A stretch of DNA of 5,015 nt, taken from the NCBI GenBank assembly GCA_027021605.1, contig JALUUA010000372.1, forward strand, positions 1-5,015. The letters run 5' to 3'. The stretch comes from Candidatus Bipolaricaulota bacterium (GTDB lineage: Bacteria; Bipolaricaulota; Bipolaricaulia; RBG-16-55-9). The notes below the pieces were generated by a model. The model worked only from the letters and a program-made list of their open reading frames with translations. It made no database searches and was not told the DNA's origin. This document shows positions 1-5,015 of this stretch, in pieces; positions within the stretch are counted from its first letter, which is position 1; every line of letters begins with the position of its first letter. The position numbers and the translations under genes were made by a program.

Positions 1-1494
1 AGCCGCCGTCCACGCTTCCCGGCCCACCCGAGCATGGGCCCAGGGAAGCCGCGCGAAGAACTCCACCGCGGCTGTGAGCCAAGAGAGCCAAAGCGCCTCC
101 GCAGCGCCCAAAACGGCGGCCGCCGGAGGTGCCACCGGCGCCAGCACCAAGAGCAACACCCCCAACCCGAGGGCCACGGCCACCATGGGCACGACCGCCA
201 AGTTGGCCAACAGAGCCCCCACGTAGAGCCGCTGGAAGTGGTAGGCGATCACGGGAGACACCGCCAGCTGCGCCGCCCCGGAGATCAACACGAGGTAGAC
301 GCCCTTCTCGAGGAGCCCGAACGCAAGACGCTTAGGAAGGGGCAGGGGGCTTCTCTCTTCGCCCCGTAGCCTGCGGAACCGGAGCTGCAGGCACGGATGG
401 GCCCACCGCAGCGCAAGCAGGATGCCCGCGGTGGCGGCGAAGCTCAGCTGAAAGCTCACATCGAAGAGGGCCGCGGGGGCCGTCCCCAAAATGACGAGGG
501 CCGCCAAGCTCAACCCCTGGAGGGAGTCGCTCCACCGTCGCAGGATGAGGCCGCGCTCGGCCAGCACGTAGCCCAGGGCGACGAAGGCCAGCATCAGCGA
601 CGCCCGCACCAAGCTCACCTTGAAGCCCACCAGCGCCAGGTACAGCAACGTCAAGGGCAGGAGCACCCCGTAGGCGGCCGTAACGGAGAGCCCGGCAGCT
701 CGAAGGAGCCACCAGCCGAGCCCGAGCAGGATGCTAAGGTGCAATCCCGAGACGGCCAGGACGTGCATCACGCCCGCGTCGCGAAAGCTCTGCTCCAGAT
801 CGGGGGAGAGATAGACCCGCTCCCCGAACAGGAGCCCCTTAAGCAGCGCGCCCTCCGGACCCGACACGTAGCGGTCGATGAGTGAAAACAGCTCCTTTCG
901 CGTTCGATAGCCCCACTGCAGCAGGGGATGGCCCTGTTCTCGGTTCAGAATCCGGAGCTGACGCCCGCTCCAGAGGGTGCCCACCCCCCAGACGCCCTGG
1001 GTCTCGAGATAGGCGCGATAGTCGAAGTCCCCGAACGGCCAAGGGATCTCGAAGTCGGCCTCCAGCTCGACGACGTCTCCGTAGGCAACCTCCTTTGAGG
1101 CGCCGTAGGGATGGCGATAAAAGATCTGGAGCCCTCCGGGGAGGCCATCGGGTCGGAGCCGAAAGCTCGTGCGGTCCGGGCGCTCCGCCGGGTAGCTCAC
1201 AACCGTCCCGCGGACGCGGGCCATCCCCTCCAGGAGGGGGTAGAGCCTCTCCACGGGCAGGCGCGTCTCGGCGTATCCGAGCGCTCCCAGGGCAGCAGCG
1301 AGTCCGAGGAGCGCTCCGGGCCACCCCGGATGGCCCCGCACGTAGAGGGCTGCCGTAACCACCAGGAACCCAACTGCTGTGCCCCATAGGGCTTCCAGGG
1401 ATACGGCGCCCAAAAGCTCGCGGCCATAGGCGATCCCCAGCGTCACCGCCAGCGCGAGCCACACCAAAGGCCGTCTGCGACCCATCGGCGCCAT
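1..1494 (-). CDS. comEC: ComEC/Rec2 family DNA uptake channel, N-terminal part (cut by window edge)
   Basis: Inner-membrane channel that carries single-stranded DNA into the cytoplasm during natural transformation. 498 codons are visible and run off position 1 without a stop. Residues about 9-77 hold three hydrophobic segments. Residues about 90-185 match the OB-fold DUF4131 region, ending in the typical DFDYRAYLETQGVWG (156-170). From about 240 comes the Competence domain (PF03772) with the hallmark MHVLAVSGLHLS (243-254), a later VRASLMLAF (296-304), DVSFQLSFAATAGI (345-358) and several transmembrane helices to the edge. Family members often continue into a metallo-beta-lactamase-like domain, which would lie outside. 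An in-frame TGA at 1506-1504 makes ATG 1494 the most upstream ATG; a second ATG lies at codon 4. The only SD-like AGGAG (1517-1513) sits 18 nt upstream, so initiation may be weak or leaderless. It is divergent from the large secreted-protein gene. Family identity rests on motifs I translated directly and is very secure; the exact start is less so. Confidence 0.95.
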   Translation of the reverse strand, partial: MAPMGRRRPLVWLALAVTLGIAYGRELLGAVSLEALWGTAVGFLVVTAALYVRGHPGWPGALLGLAAALGALGYAETRLPVERLYPLLEGMARVRGTVVSYPAERPDRTSFRLRPDGLPGGLQIFYRHPYGASKEVAYGDVVELEADFEIPWPFGDFDYRAYLETQGVWGVGTLWSGRQLRILNREQGHPLLQWGYRTRKELFSLIDRYVSGPEGALLKGLLFGERVYLSPDLEQSFRDAGVMHVLAVSGLHLSILLGLGWWLLRAAGLSVTAAYGVLLPLTLLYLALVGFKVSLVRASLMLAFVALGYVLAERGLILRRWSDSLQGLSLAALVILGTAPAALFDVSFQLSFAATAGILLALRWAHPCLQLRFRRLRGEERSPLPLPKRLAFGLLEKGVYLVLISGAAQLAVSPVIAYHFQRLYVGALLANLAVVPMVAVALGLGVLLLVLAPVAPPAAAVLGAAEALWLSWLTAAVEFFARLPWAHARVGREAWTAA

Positions 1495-1627
1495 GGTAGG
1501 CGATCAAGGGCACTCCTGCAGTTATAGCTTCACGAAGCCGCGCTCCGGGTGTCCCCCTGTGTCAAATAGCCGCTCGGCTGCCCATCGTCTTGTCTGATTC
1601 TCTCGTGGAATATGCGCTTTTCCCCTC

Positions 1628-1657
1628 TTGACAGCGTGTTTAGCTCTGTGATATTTT
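1628..1657 (+). promoter_or_regulatory. sigma70-type promoter of the large secreted-protein gene
   Basis: A perfect -35 hexamer TTGACA lies at 1628-1633. The -10 is either GATATT (1650-1655, 16-bp spacer) or TATTTT (1652-1657, 18-bp spacer), each matching 4 of 6 consensus bases. The surrounding 1600-1680 stretch is clearly richer in A/T than the genes on either side. Transcription would start near 1662-1666, giving a leader of about 85 nt before the ATG at 1750. A short inverted repeat TTTTT-GGT-AAAAA (1654-1666) overlaps the -10 and the start point. This is consensus matching by eye only. Confidence 0.6.
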
Positions 1658-1689
1658 TGGTAAAAATTCTCTCTCCTAAAAACAAGCCC

Positions 1690-1749
1690 AGGAGCGAGCA
1701 AGGGGAGGGAACAGGGAAAAGCAAAAGCAAAAAGAAGGGGGAATTCTCT
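1690..1749 (+). promoter_or_regulatory. Purine-rich leader and ribosome binding site that fixes the start at 1750
   Basis: From 1690 to 1743, 49 of 54 bases are purines and there is no T at all, so the leader RNA would be largely unstructured. It ends in AAGGGGG (1735-1741), a Shine-Dalgarno-like element 8 nt before ATG 1750. The reading frame is open upstream to an ATG at 1612, but that ATG lies before the predicted promoter and its codons 1612-1749 encode Lys/Ser-rich sequence ahead of a clear signal peptide. ATG 1750 is therefore the likely start; ATG 1762 is a weaker alternative. Confidence 0.75.
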
Positions 1750-4737
1750 ATGTCCGCGCGCATGAGGCTGGCGTGGGGAGCTCGATCGTTGCTAATCGGG
1801 ATTTGGGGGGTGCTTCTTCTCGCGGGGGAGGGGAGAGCCCAAGGGGATGTCCCCTTGCTCGATTGGGCTATTGGCATCGGGAGTTCCGGAAAAGACCGAA
1901 CAGGCTCGATCGCGATCGACGCCGATGGGAACGTCTTGGTTGCCGGTAGGTTCGAGGGCACCGTCGACGTGGACCCGGGGCCGGGGACGACCCTCCTCAC
2001 CTCCAACGGGGGAACGGACGTCTTCGTAGCCAGCTACGATCCCAGCGGGAACCTCAACTGGGCCCTCAGCTTTGGGGGACCGAACGACGAGGTGAGCAAC
2101 GGGATTGCCGTAGATCCCTCGGGAAACGTCATTGTAACAGGCCACTTTTGGGACAGCATGGACGTGGACCCGGGACCGGGAACGTTCACGCTCACATCCA
2201 ACGGGGAACGCGATGTCTTTGTGGTAAGCTTCAGTTCAAGCGGAACGCTGAACTGGGCCCTCAGCTTTGGAGGAGTCGGATGGGACGCGGGACAAGATCT
2301 CATCGTAGACAACGCGGGAAACGTCCTCGTGGTGGGCCACTTTGAGGACAGCATGGACGTGGACCCGGGGCCGGGGACGACTCTCCTGACCTCCAATGGG
2401 TGGGAAGATCCCTTCGTGGCCAGCTACGACCCGAACGGCAACCTGAACTGGGCCTTCAGCTTTGGCGGTATAACCCGTGATCGGGGGTACGACATCGCCG
2501 TAGACGAGCTGGGGAACATCTACATCACAGGATTTTTCGGCGTTAGCATAGACGTGGACCCAGGTCCGGGGACGACCACTCTCACAGGGGGCCAGGGCCA
2601 CAGCTTCTACGTTGCCAGTTACGACCCGGGTCGGAGCCTCCGATGGGCGTTCAGCTTTGGCACGGGGACCCAGTACTTCACCGAGGGCCGGGCGATCGCC
2701 ACGGACGGAGCGGGAAACGTGATCGTAACCGGTCGGTTCGGAGGAACCGCGGACGTGGACCCGGGGCCGGGGACAACCCTCCTCACCTCCAACGGGGGTG
2801 ACGACGTGTTCCTGGCCAGCTACGATTCCGGGGGGAACCTCAACTGGGCCCTCAACTTTGGGGACGTAAACCGCGATGTGGCCTACGGACTCGCCGTAGA
2901 CCCCCAGGGAAACGCTGTGATCACCGGAATCTTTCGGGGAAGCGTGGACGTGGACCCCGGGCCGGATACCGTCACCCTGACCTCGAACAGCCAAGGGGAT
3001 ACTTTTGTAGCGAGCTACGACCCGAACGGGAACTTGAATTGGGCCTTCAGCTTTGGGGATACGGCGCTGGACGTCGGCAACGGGGTGGCGATCGACGACC
3101 GGGGGCGCGTTGCCATCGTCGGGGACTTTAGCGGCAGCGTGGACGTGGACCCGGGGTCGGCATCCACGGTCCTCACGTCAAACGGTGACCTCGACGCGTT
3201 CGCACTGCTCTACCGAACGCATTTTTCCCTGACGATTGAGGGAGCGGGGGACGGGAGCGGGACGGTGACGGGACCCGGCATCTCCTGCACCCTCACGGCG
3301 GGGACCGCCTCCGGCGACTGCACCGAGCTGTTCCCCCCCGGAACCGCCGTAACCCTCAGCGCCACGGCCGACCCCGACTCCGTCTTTGCCGGCTGGAGCG
3401 GCGACCCCGACTGCTCCGACGGACAGGTCACCCTCACCCAAGACCTCACCTGCGTGGCCACCTTCGACGCCGTTCCCCCGCCGCCGGTGGGGGGCGACCC
3501 GCCGATCTGGGGCTCGTACGTGGTCTTCCCCACCCCCGAGCTCCCCTTCGGCTCCGGGCCCGATCGGGATCTCAACCGCGACCGCGACCTCGACGACTGC
3601 GTCCTGCGCTACCGCGACCTCACCACGGGCCGGACCGTCAACACCCGCCTGATCGTCTCCTGCGCGCCGGGGGACGTGGACCTCTATCGACAGACGATCG
3701 TCTTCGTGGACGGGCAGGGGCGCCTGGGGCTCTACGACCTGGGCACGGGCCGGGGGCGGACCACCGAGATCCGGGGCCGGCAGCCCTCGATCCACGGCAG
3801 CCTGGTGGCCTTCGAGACCCCCGAGGGCGTGATAGCCGTCTGGGACACGGCCACGGGGCGGGTGGAGGAGCTGGCGGCGGGCCGGGAGCCGGCCATCTGG
3901 GGCTCCCTCGTGGCCTTCCGGGGGGAGGGGGGACGCATTGGGGTCTACGACCTCCGGAGACGGACGCTCCTCGACACGGGGGCGAGGGGGAGGGAGCCCG
4001 CGATGTATGAGAGCGTGGTGGCCTTTACCGCCCCGGCGCCCCAGCGGGGGAAGGGGGTCGAGGTCATCCGCTACTTCGACGTCGCGACGGGACAGCTCTA
4101 CGACACGGGGGCGGTGGGGAGCTTTCCGGCCGTCTGGGGGGAGCGGATTGTGTTCCAGACGAGGGAGGGGCTGGCCCGCCGGGACCTCAACGGGGATGGG
4201 GACCGCCGGGACACGGTGCTGCGCTACTTTGACCTTAGGGAGAGGCGGGTGATCAACACGGGGCAGGTGGGGTACGAGCCCGACCTCTACGAGGACGTGG
4301 TGGCGTACTGGAGCTACGAGCCCGAGCTGGGGAGGGACCTCAACGGGGACGGCGACCTCCACGATCCGGTGGTGATTACCTACCCCCTGGGGGCGGCGGA
4401 AAGGGGAGGCGTTCCGGCCCCCGGTCGGGTGGAGCTTGAGGTGGTCCGCCGCGGGGAGGGGATCTGGGTTCGCGTGCGGGGCCTTGCCATGGGAAGGGGG
4501 CCTTTGGGGCTGAGCCCGGAGCTGCGGTTGCAGATCTACGACCTGAGCGGGCGCCCCCTCTACGGGGCGGTCCGGCGGGCTGGGATAGGGGAGAGCGGTC
4601 TGGCCCTGCCGTGGCGGTTTCGGGACGCCCGGGGGCTCCCGGTGGCCCAAGGGGTTTACCTCGCCATCGTAACGGTAAAGGACCCGCTGACGGGCGTAGA
4701 GCTGCGTCGCATCCTCAAGCTCGTGGTGTTGCGCTGA
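1750..4737 (+). CDS. Exported mosaic protein: SBBP propeller, InlB-B-like repeat, TolB-like propeller, FlgD-Ig-like C-terminus
   Basis: 995 residues. Residues 1-30 are a signal peptide: basic start, hydrophobic core 14-25, likely cleavage after GRA (28-30). Residues 37-489 contain seven SBBP-type beta-propeller repeats, each with a LNWAxSFG strand, a D-x-x-GN-V-V-TG strand, DVDPGPGT and a D-FVASYD strand. Residues 491-573 resemble the InlB-B/Flg_new_2-type bacterial repeat (FSLTIEGAGDGSGTV; VFAGWSGDPDC; CVATF). A proline linker, 576-579, leads to seven WD40/TolB-like blades at 584-887, each starting P-x-(I/L/V/M)-(W/Y/H) then a (V/I)(V/A)F strand and a Y-D-L/V strand. Residues 893-995 resemble a FlgD Ig-like domain (LQIYDLSGR 927-935; AQGVYLAIV 966-974; KLVVL near the end), often a C-terminal sorting or adhesin module. 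No catalytic motif was seen. The role is probably extracellular binding or surface assembly; partner unknown. It has its own promoter and terminator and is probably monocistronic. Domain assignments are by eye. Confidence 0.9.
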   Translation: MSARMRLAWGARSLLIGIWGVLLLAGEGRAQGDVPLLDWAIGIGSSGKDRTGSIAIDADGNVLVAGRFEGTVDVDPGPGTTLLTSNGGTDVFVASYDPSGNLNWALSFGGPNDEVSNGIAVDPSGNVIVTGHFWDSMDVDPGPGTFTLTSNGERDVFVVSFSSSGTLNWALSFGGVGWDAGQDLIVDNAGNVLVVGHFEDSMDVDPGPGTTLLTSNGWEDPFVASYDPNGNLNWAFSFGGITRDRGYDIAVDELGNIYITGFFGVSIDVDPGPGTTTLTGGQGHSFYVASYDPGRSLRWAFSFGTGTQYFTEGRAIATDGAGNVIVTGRFGGTADVDPGPGTTLLTSNGGDDVFLASYDSGGNLNWALNFGDVNRDVAYGLAVDPQGNAVITGIFRGSVDVDPGPDTVTLTSNSQGDTFVASYDPNGNLNWAFSFGDTALDVGNGVAIDDRGRVAIVGDFSGSVDVDPGSASTVLTSNGDLDAFALLYRTHFSLTIEGAGDGSGTVTGPGISCTLTAGTASGDCTELFPPGTAVTLSATADPDSVFAGWSGDPDCSDGQVTLTQDLTCVATFDAVPPPPVGGDPPIWGSYVVFPTPELPFGSGPDRDLNRDRDLDDCVLRYRDLTTGRTVNTRLIVSCAPGDVDLYRQTIVFVDGQGRLGLYDLGTGRGRTTEIRGRQPSIHGSLVAFETPEGVIAVWDTATGRVEELAAGREPAIWGSLVAFRGEGGRIGVYDLRRRTLLDTGARGREPAMYESVVAFTAPAPQRGKGVEVIRYFDVATGQLYDTGAVGSFPAVWGERIVFQTREGLARRDLNGDGDRRDTVLRYFDLRERRVINTGQVGYEPDLYEDVVAYWSYEPELGRDLNGDGDLHDPVVITYPLGAAERGGVPAPGRVELEVVRRGEGIWVRVRGLAMGRGPLGLSPELRLQIYDLSGRPLYGAVRRAGIGESGLALPWRFRDARGLPVAQGVYLAIVTVKDPLTGVELRRILKLVVLR
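1858..3216 (+). repeat. Seven tandem ~195-bp repeats encoding SBBP propeller blades
   Basis: The GACGTGGAC block encoding DVD recurs at 1966, 2161, 2356, 2551, 2752, 2947 and 3142: a 195-bp period throughout, except 201 bp between copies 4 and 5, where two residues are inserted between the LRWAFSFG strand (W299) and the DVD motif (D335). Copies 1, 3 and 5 share a nearly identical DNA block after GACGTGGAC and the same protein string DVDPGPGTTLLTSNG; copies 2, 4, 6 and 7 differ there. Copies 3 and 6 share their downstream YDPNGNLNWAFSFG segment. Seven copies match a closed seven-bladed propeller. Confidence 0.93.
3499..4410 (+). repeat. Seven degenerate protein-level repeats encoding a second, TolB-like propeller
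   Basis: Units begin near residues 584, 642, 679, 714, 750, 793 and 844. Each has the pattern P/D-x-hydrophobic-(W/Y/H)-G/E/R-x-(V/I)(V/A)(F/Y), then a variable loop, then a (Y/W)D(L/V/T) strand and often a T/N-TG turn. Unit lengths run from about 35 to 58 residues, the extra length being mostly long loops. Units 1, 6 and 7 carry acidic DLNxDxDxxD loops (607-616, 812-821, 863-872). The repeats are unrelated in sequence to the first seven and show no clear DNA-level conservation. The count of seven is mine by eye; the last unit is the least regular. Confidence 0.75.
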
Positions 4738-4751
4738 GGGACAGAAACGGG

Positions 4752-4787
4752 AAAGGGGCCTCGCTTCCGGGAAGCGGGGCCCCTTTT
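4752..4787 (+). terminator. Strong intrinsic terminator of the large gene
   Basis: The hairpin starts 14 nt after the TGA at 4735-4737. The left arm 4752-4767 pairs with the right arm 4771-4786 around a three-base CGG loop (4768-4770). The stem is 16 bp with one G-T wobble (4761/4777), GC-rich in the body and closed by three A-T pairs at the base. The TTTT at 4784-4787 and a further pyrimidine run follow. On the opposite strand the trailing T run is only three bases, so termination of leftward transcripts would be weaker. Confidence 0.92.
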
Positions 4788-4788
4788 G

Positions 4789-4834
4789 CTCCCTTTTCCT
4801 TCCTCTTCCCCCTTCTGTCTTCCATTCCCCTTTC
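4789..4834 (+). other. Polypyrimidine tract after the terminator
   Basis: 44 of 46 bases are C or T; the only purines are G4817 and A4824. It lies between the terminator and the next promoter and is not coding on either strand as far as I can see. It may reinforce transcription termination, or it may be plain low-complexity spacer. Confidence 0.6.
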
Positions 4835-4846
4835 GCCGTCCGACCT

Positions 4847-4875
4847 TTGACTCGCCGGCGGCTATGGAGTACTCT
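4847..4875 (+). promoter_or_regulatory. Candidate promoter of the downstream gene
   Basis: TTGACT (4847-4852) matches the -35 consensus at 5 of 6 positions and is followed after 17 bp by TACTCT (4870-4875), which keeps the first, second and last T-A-T bases of the -10. A perfect 8-bp palindrome GAGTACTC (4867-4874) overlaps the -10. Transcription would start near 4882, just ahead of the inverted repeat at 4886-4912. The weak -10 makes this tentative. Confidence 0.4.
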
Positions 4876-4885
4876 AAGAGGTAGC

Positions 4886-4912
4886 CCAAGTGGGATGGTA
4901 TATCCCACTTGG
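4886..4912. promoter_or_regulatory. Perfect 11-bp inverted repeat upstream of the last gene (operator or leader hairpin)
   Basis: Left arm CCAAGTGGGAT (4886-4896) and right arm ATCCCACTTGG (4902-4912) are exact reverse complements separated by GGTAT. It is not followed by a T run, so it is not an intrinsic terminator. It ends 11 nt before the AAGGAGG ribosome binding site at 4924-4930. It could be a repressor operator in DNA, or a stable hairpin at the 5' end of the mRNA affecting translation or stability. The symmetry is certain; the function is inference. Confidence 0.75.
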
Positions 4913-4934
4913 CAAAGCCGGCGAAGGAGGAGCC

Positions 4935-5015
4935 ATGACGGCGTGGGAGGGGACCGCTGCCGAGTTGAAGCCCCAAACGGGCAAGGCCCTGGGCCGCTGG
5001 CCCGTGGTCTACGCC
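4935..5015 (+). CDS. Start of an unidentified protein (27 codons, cut by window edge)
   Basis: An ATG at 4935 follows a near-ideal Shine-Dalgarno AAGGAGG (4924-4930, extended to GGAGGAG), with 4 nt between the AAGGAGG and the ATG. The frame stays open to the end of the window. The first residues are MTAWEGTAAELKPQTGKALG, then RWPVVYA. There is no signal peptide or membrane segment in this stretch, so the N-terminus looks cytoplasmic. It lies 197 bp after the large gene and beyond a strong terminator, so it is probably transcribed separately, possibly under control of the inverted repeat at 4886-4912. I do not recognise the family from so short a piece. Confidence 0.7.
   Translation, partial: MTAWEGTAAELKPQTGKALGRWPVVYA

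Noticed and set aside
34..885. Plus-strand open frames opposite comEC
   Set aside because: Their translations are His/Gln/Arg/Pro-rich and low in hydrophobic patterning; they are antisense shadows of the membrane protein.
839..1513. A 224-codon minus-strand frame beginning GTG 1513 next to an AGGAG
   Set aside because: It is a frame-shifted shadow of comEC; the comEC frame over the same bases gives continuous, recognisable DUF4131 and Competence-domain sequence, while this one gives Arg/Pro/Gly-rich sequence.
1521..1565. TTGACA on the minus strand (1565-1560) paired with TATAAC (1526-1521) as a comEC promoter
   Set aside because: The two are 33 bp apart, about twice the workable spacer, and no acceptable -10 lies 16-18 bp from the TTGACA.
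1612..1749. Use of ATG 1612 as start of the large gene, adding 46 residues
   Set aside because: That ATG lies upstream of the predicted -35 box, has no clear ribosome binding site, and would bury the signal peptide behind a Lys/Ser-rich extension.
1858..3216. The 195-bp array as a CRISPR or non-coding satellite
   Set aside because: The period is a multiple of three, the frame is open throughout, and differences between copies are consistent with conserved protein blades; there are no spacers.
3178..4908. A 576-codon open frame on the minus strand
   Set aside because: It lies antisense to the well-supported domains of the large gene, is Pro/His/Arg/Val-rich with no domain signature, crosses the terminator and is explained by high GC making stops rare.

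Overview
The window comes from a GC-rich bacterial chromosome. Genes use Shine-Dalgarno signals, a sigma70-type promoter and an intrinsic (rho-independent) terminator. The repeat family in the large gene (blades with a DVDPGPG-T-LTSNG signature) and its FlgD-Ig-like C-terminus are common in Bacteroidota, Planctomycetota and assorted candidate phyla. High GC and Gly/Arg/Glu-rich proteins would suit a thermophilic or candidate-phylum lineage such as Bipolaricaulota/Acetothermia, but that placement is a guess. I found no tRNA, rRNA, CRISPR array or insertion sequence.

Layout: (1) Positions 1-1494, minus strand, hold the first 498 codons of a ComEC/Rec2 DNA-uptake channel gene, cut by the left edge; its stop codon and any C-terminal metallo-beta-lactamase-type domain lie outside. 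(2) Positions 1495-1749 are a divergent intergenic region with a perfect TTGACA -35 box for the rightward gene and a purine-rich leader ending in an AAGGGGG ribosome binding site. (3) Positions 1750-4737, plus strand, encode a 995-residue exported mosaic protein: signal peptide, seven SBBP-type beta-propeller repeats with an almost invariant 65-residue period, a cysteine-containing InlB-B-like repeat, seven blades of a second and different TolB-like propeller, and a FlgD-Ig-like C-terminal domain. (4) Positions 4752-4787 form a strong intrinsic terminator, followed by a pyrimidine tract. (5) Positions 4847-4934 hold a candidate promoter, a perfect 11-bp inverted repeat and a strong ribosome binding site. 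(6) Positions 4935-5015 are the first 27 codons of an unrecognised gene.

The three genes look like separate transcription units. The comEC product would carry single-stranded DNA across the inner membrane during natural transformation. The large protein looks like a surface or secreted binding or adhesion protein with no visible catalytic domain; nothing in the sequence ties it functionally to comEC. The most notable points are the double seven-blade architecture, the placement of three putative calcium loops on blades that would be neighbours in a closed ring, and the palindrome in front of the last gene.
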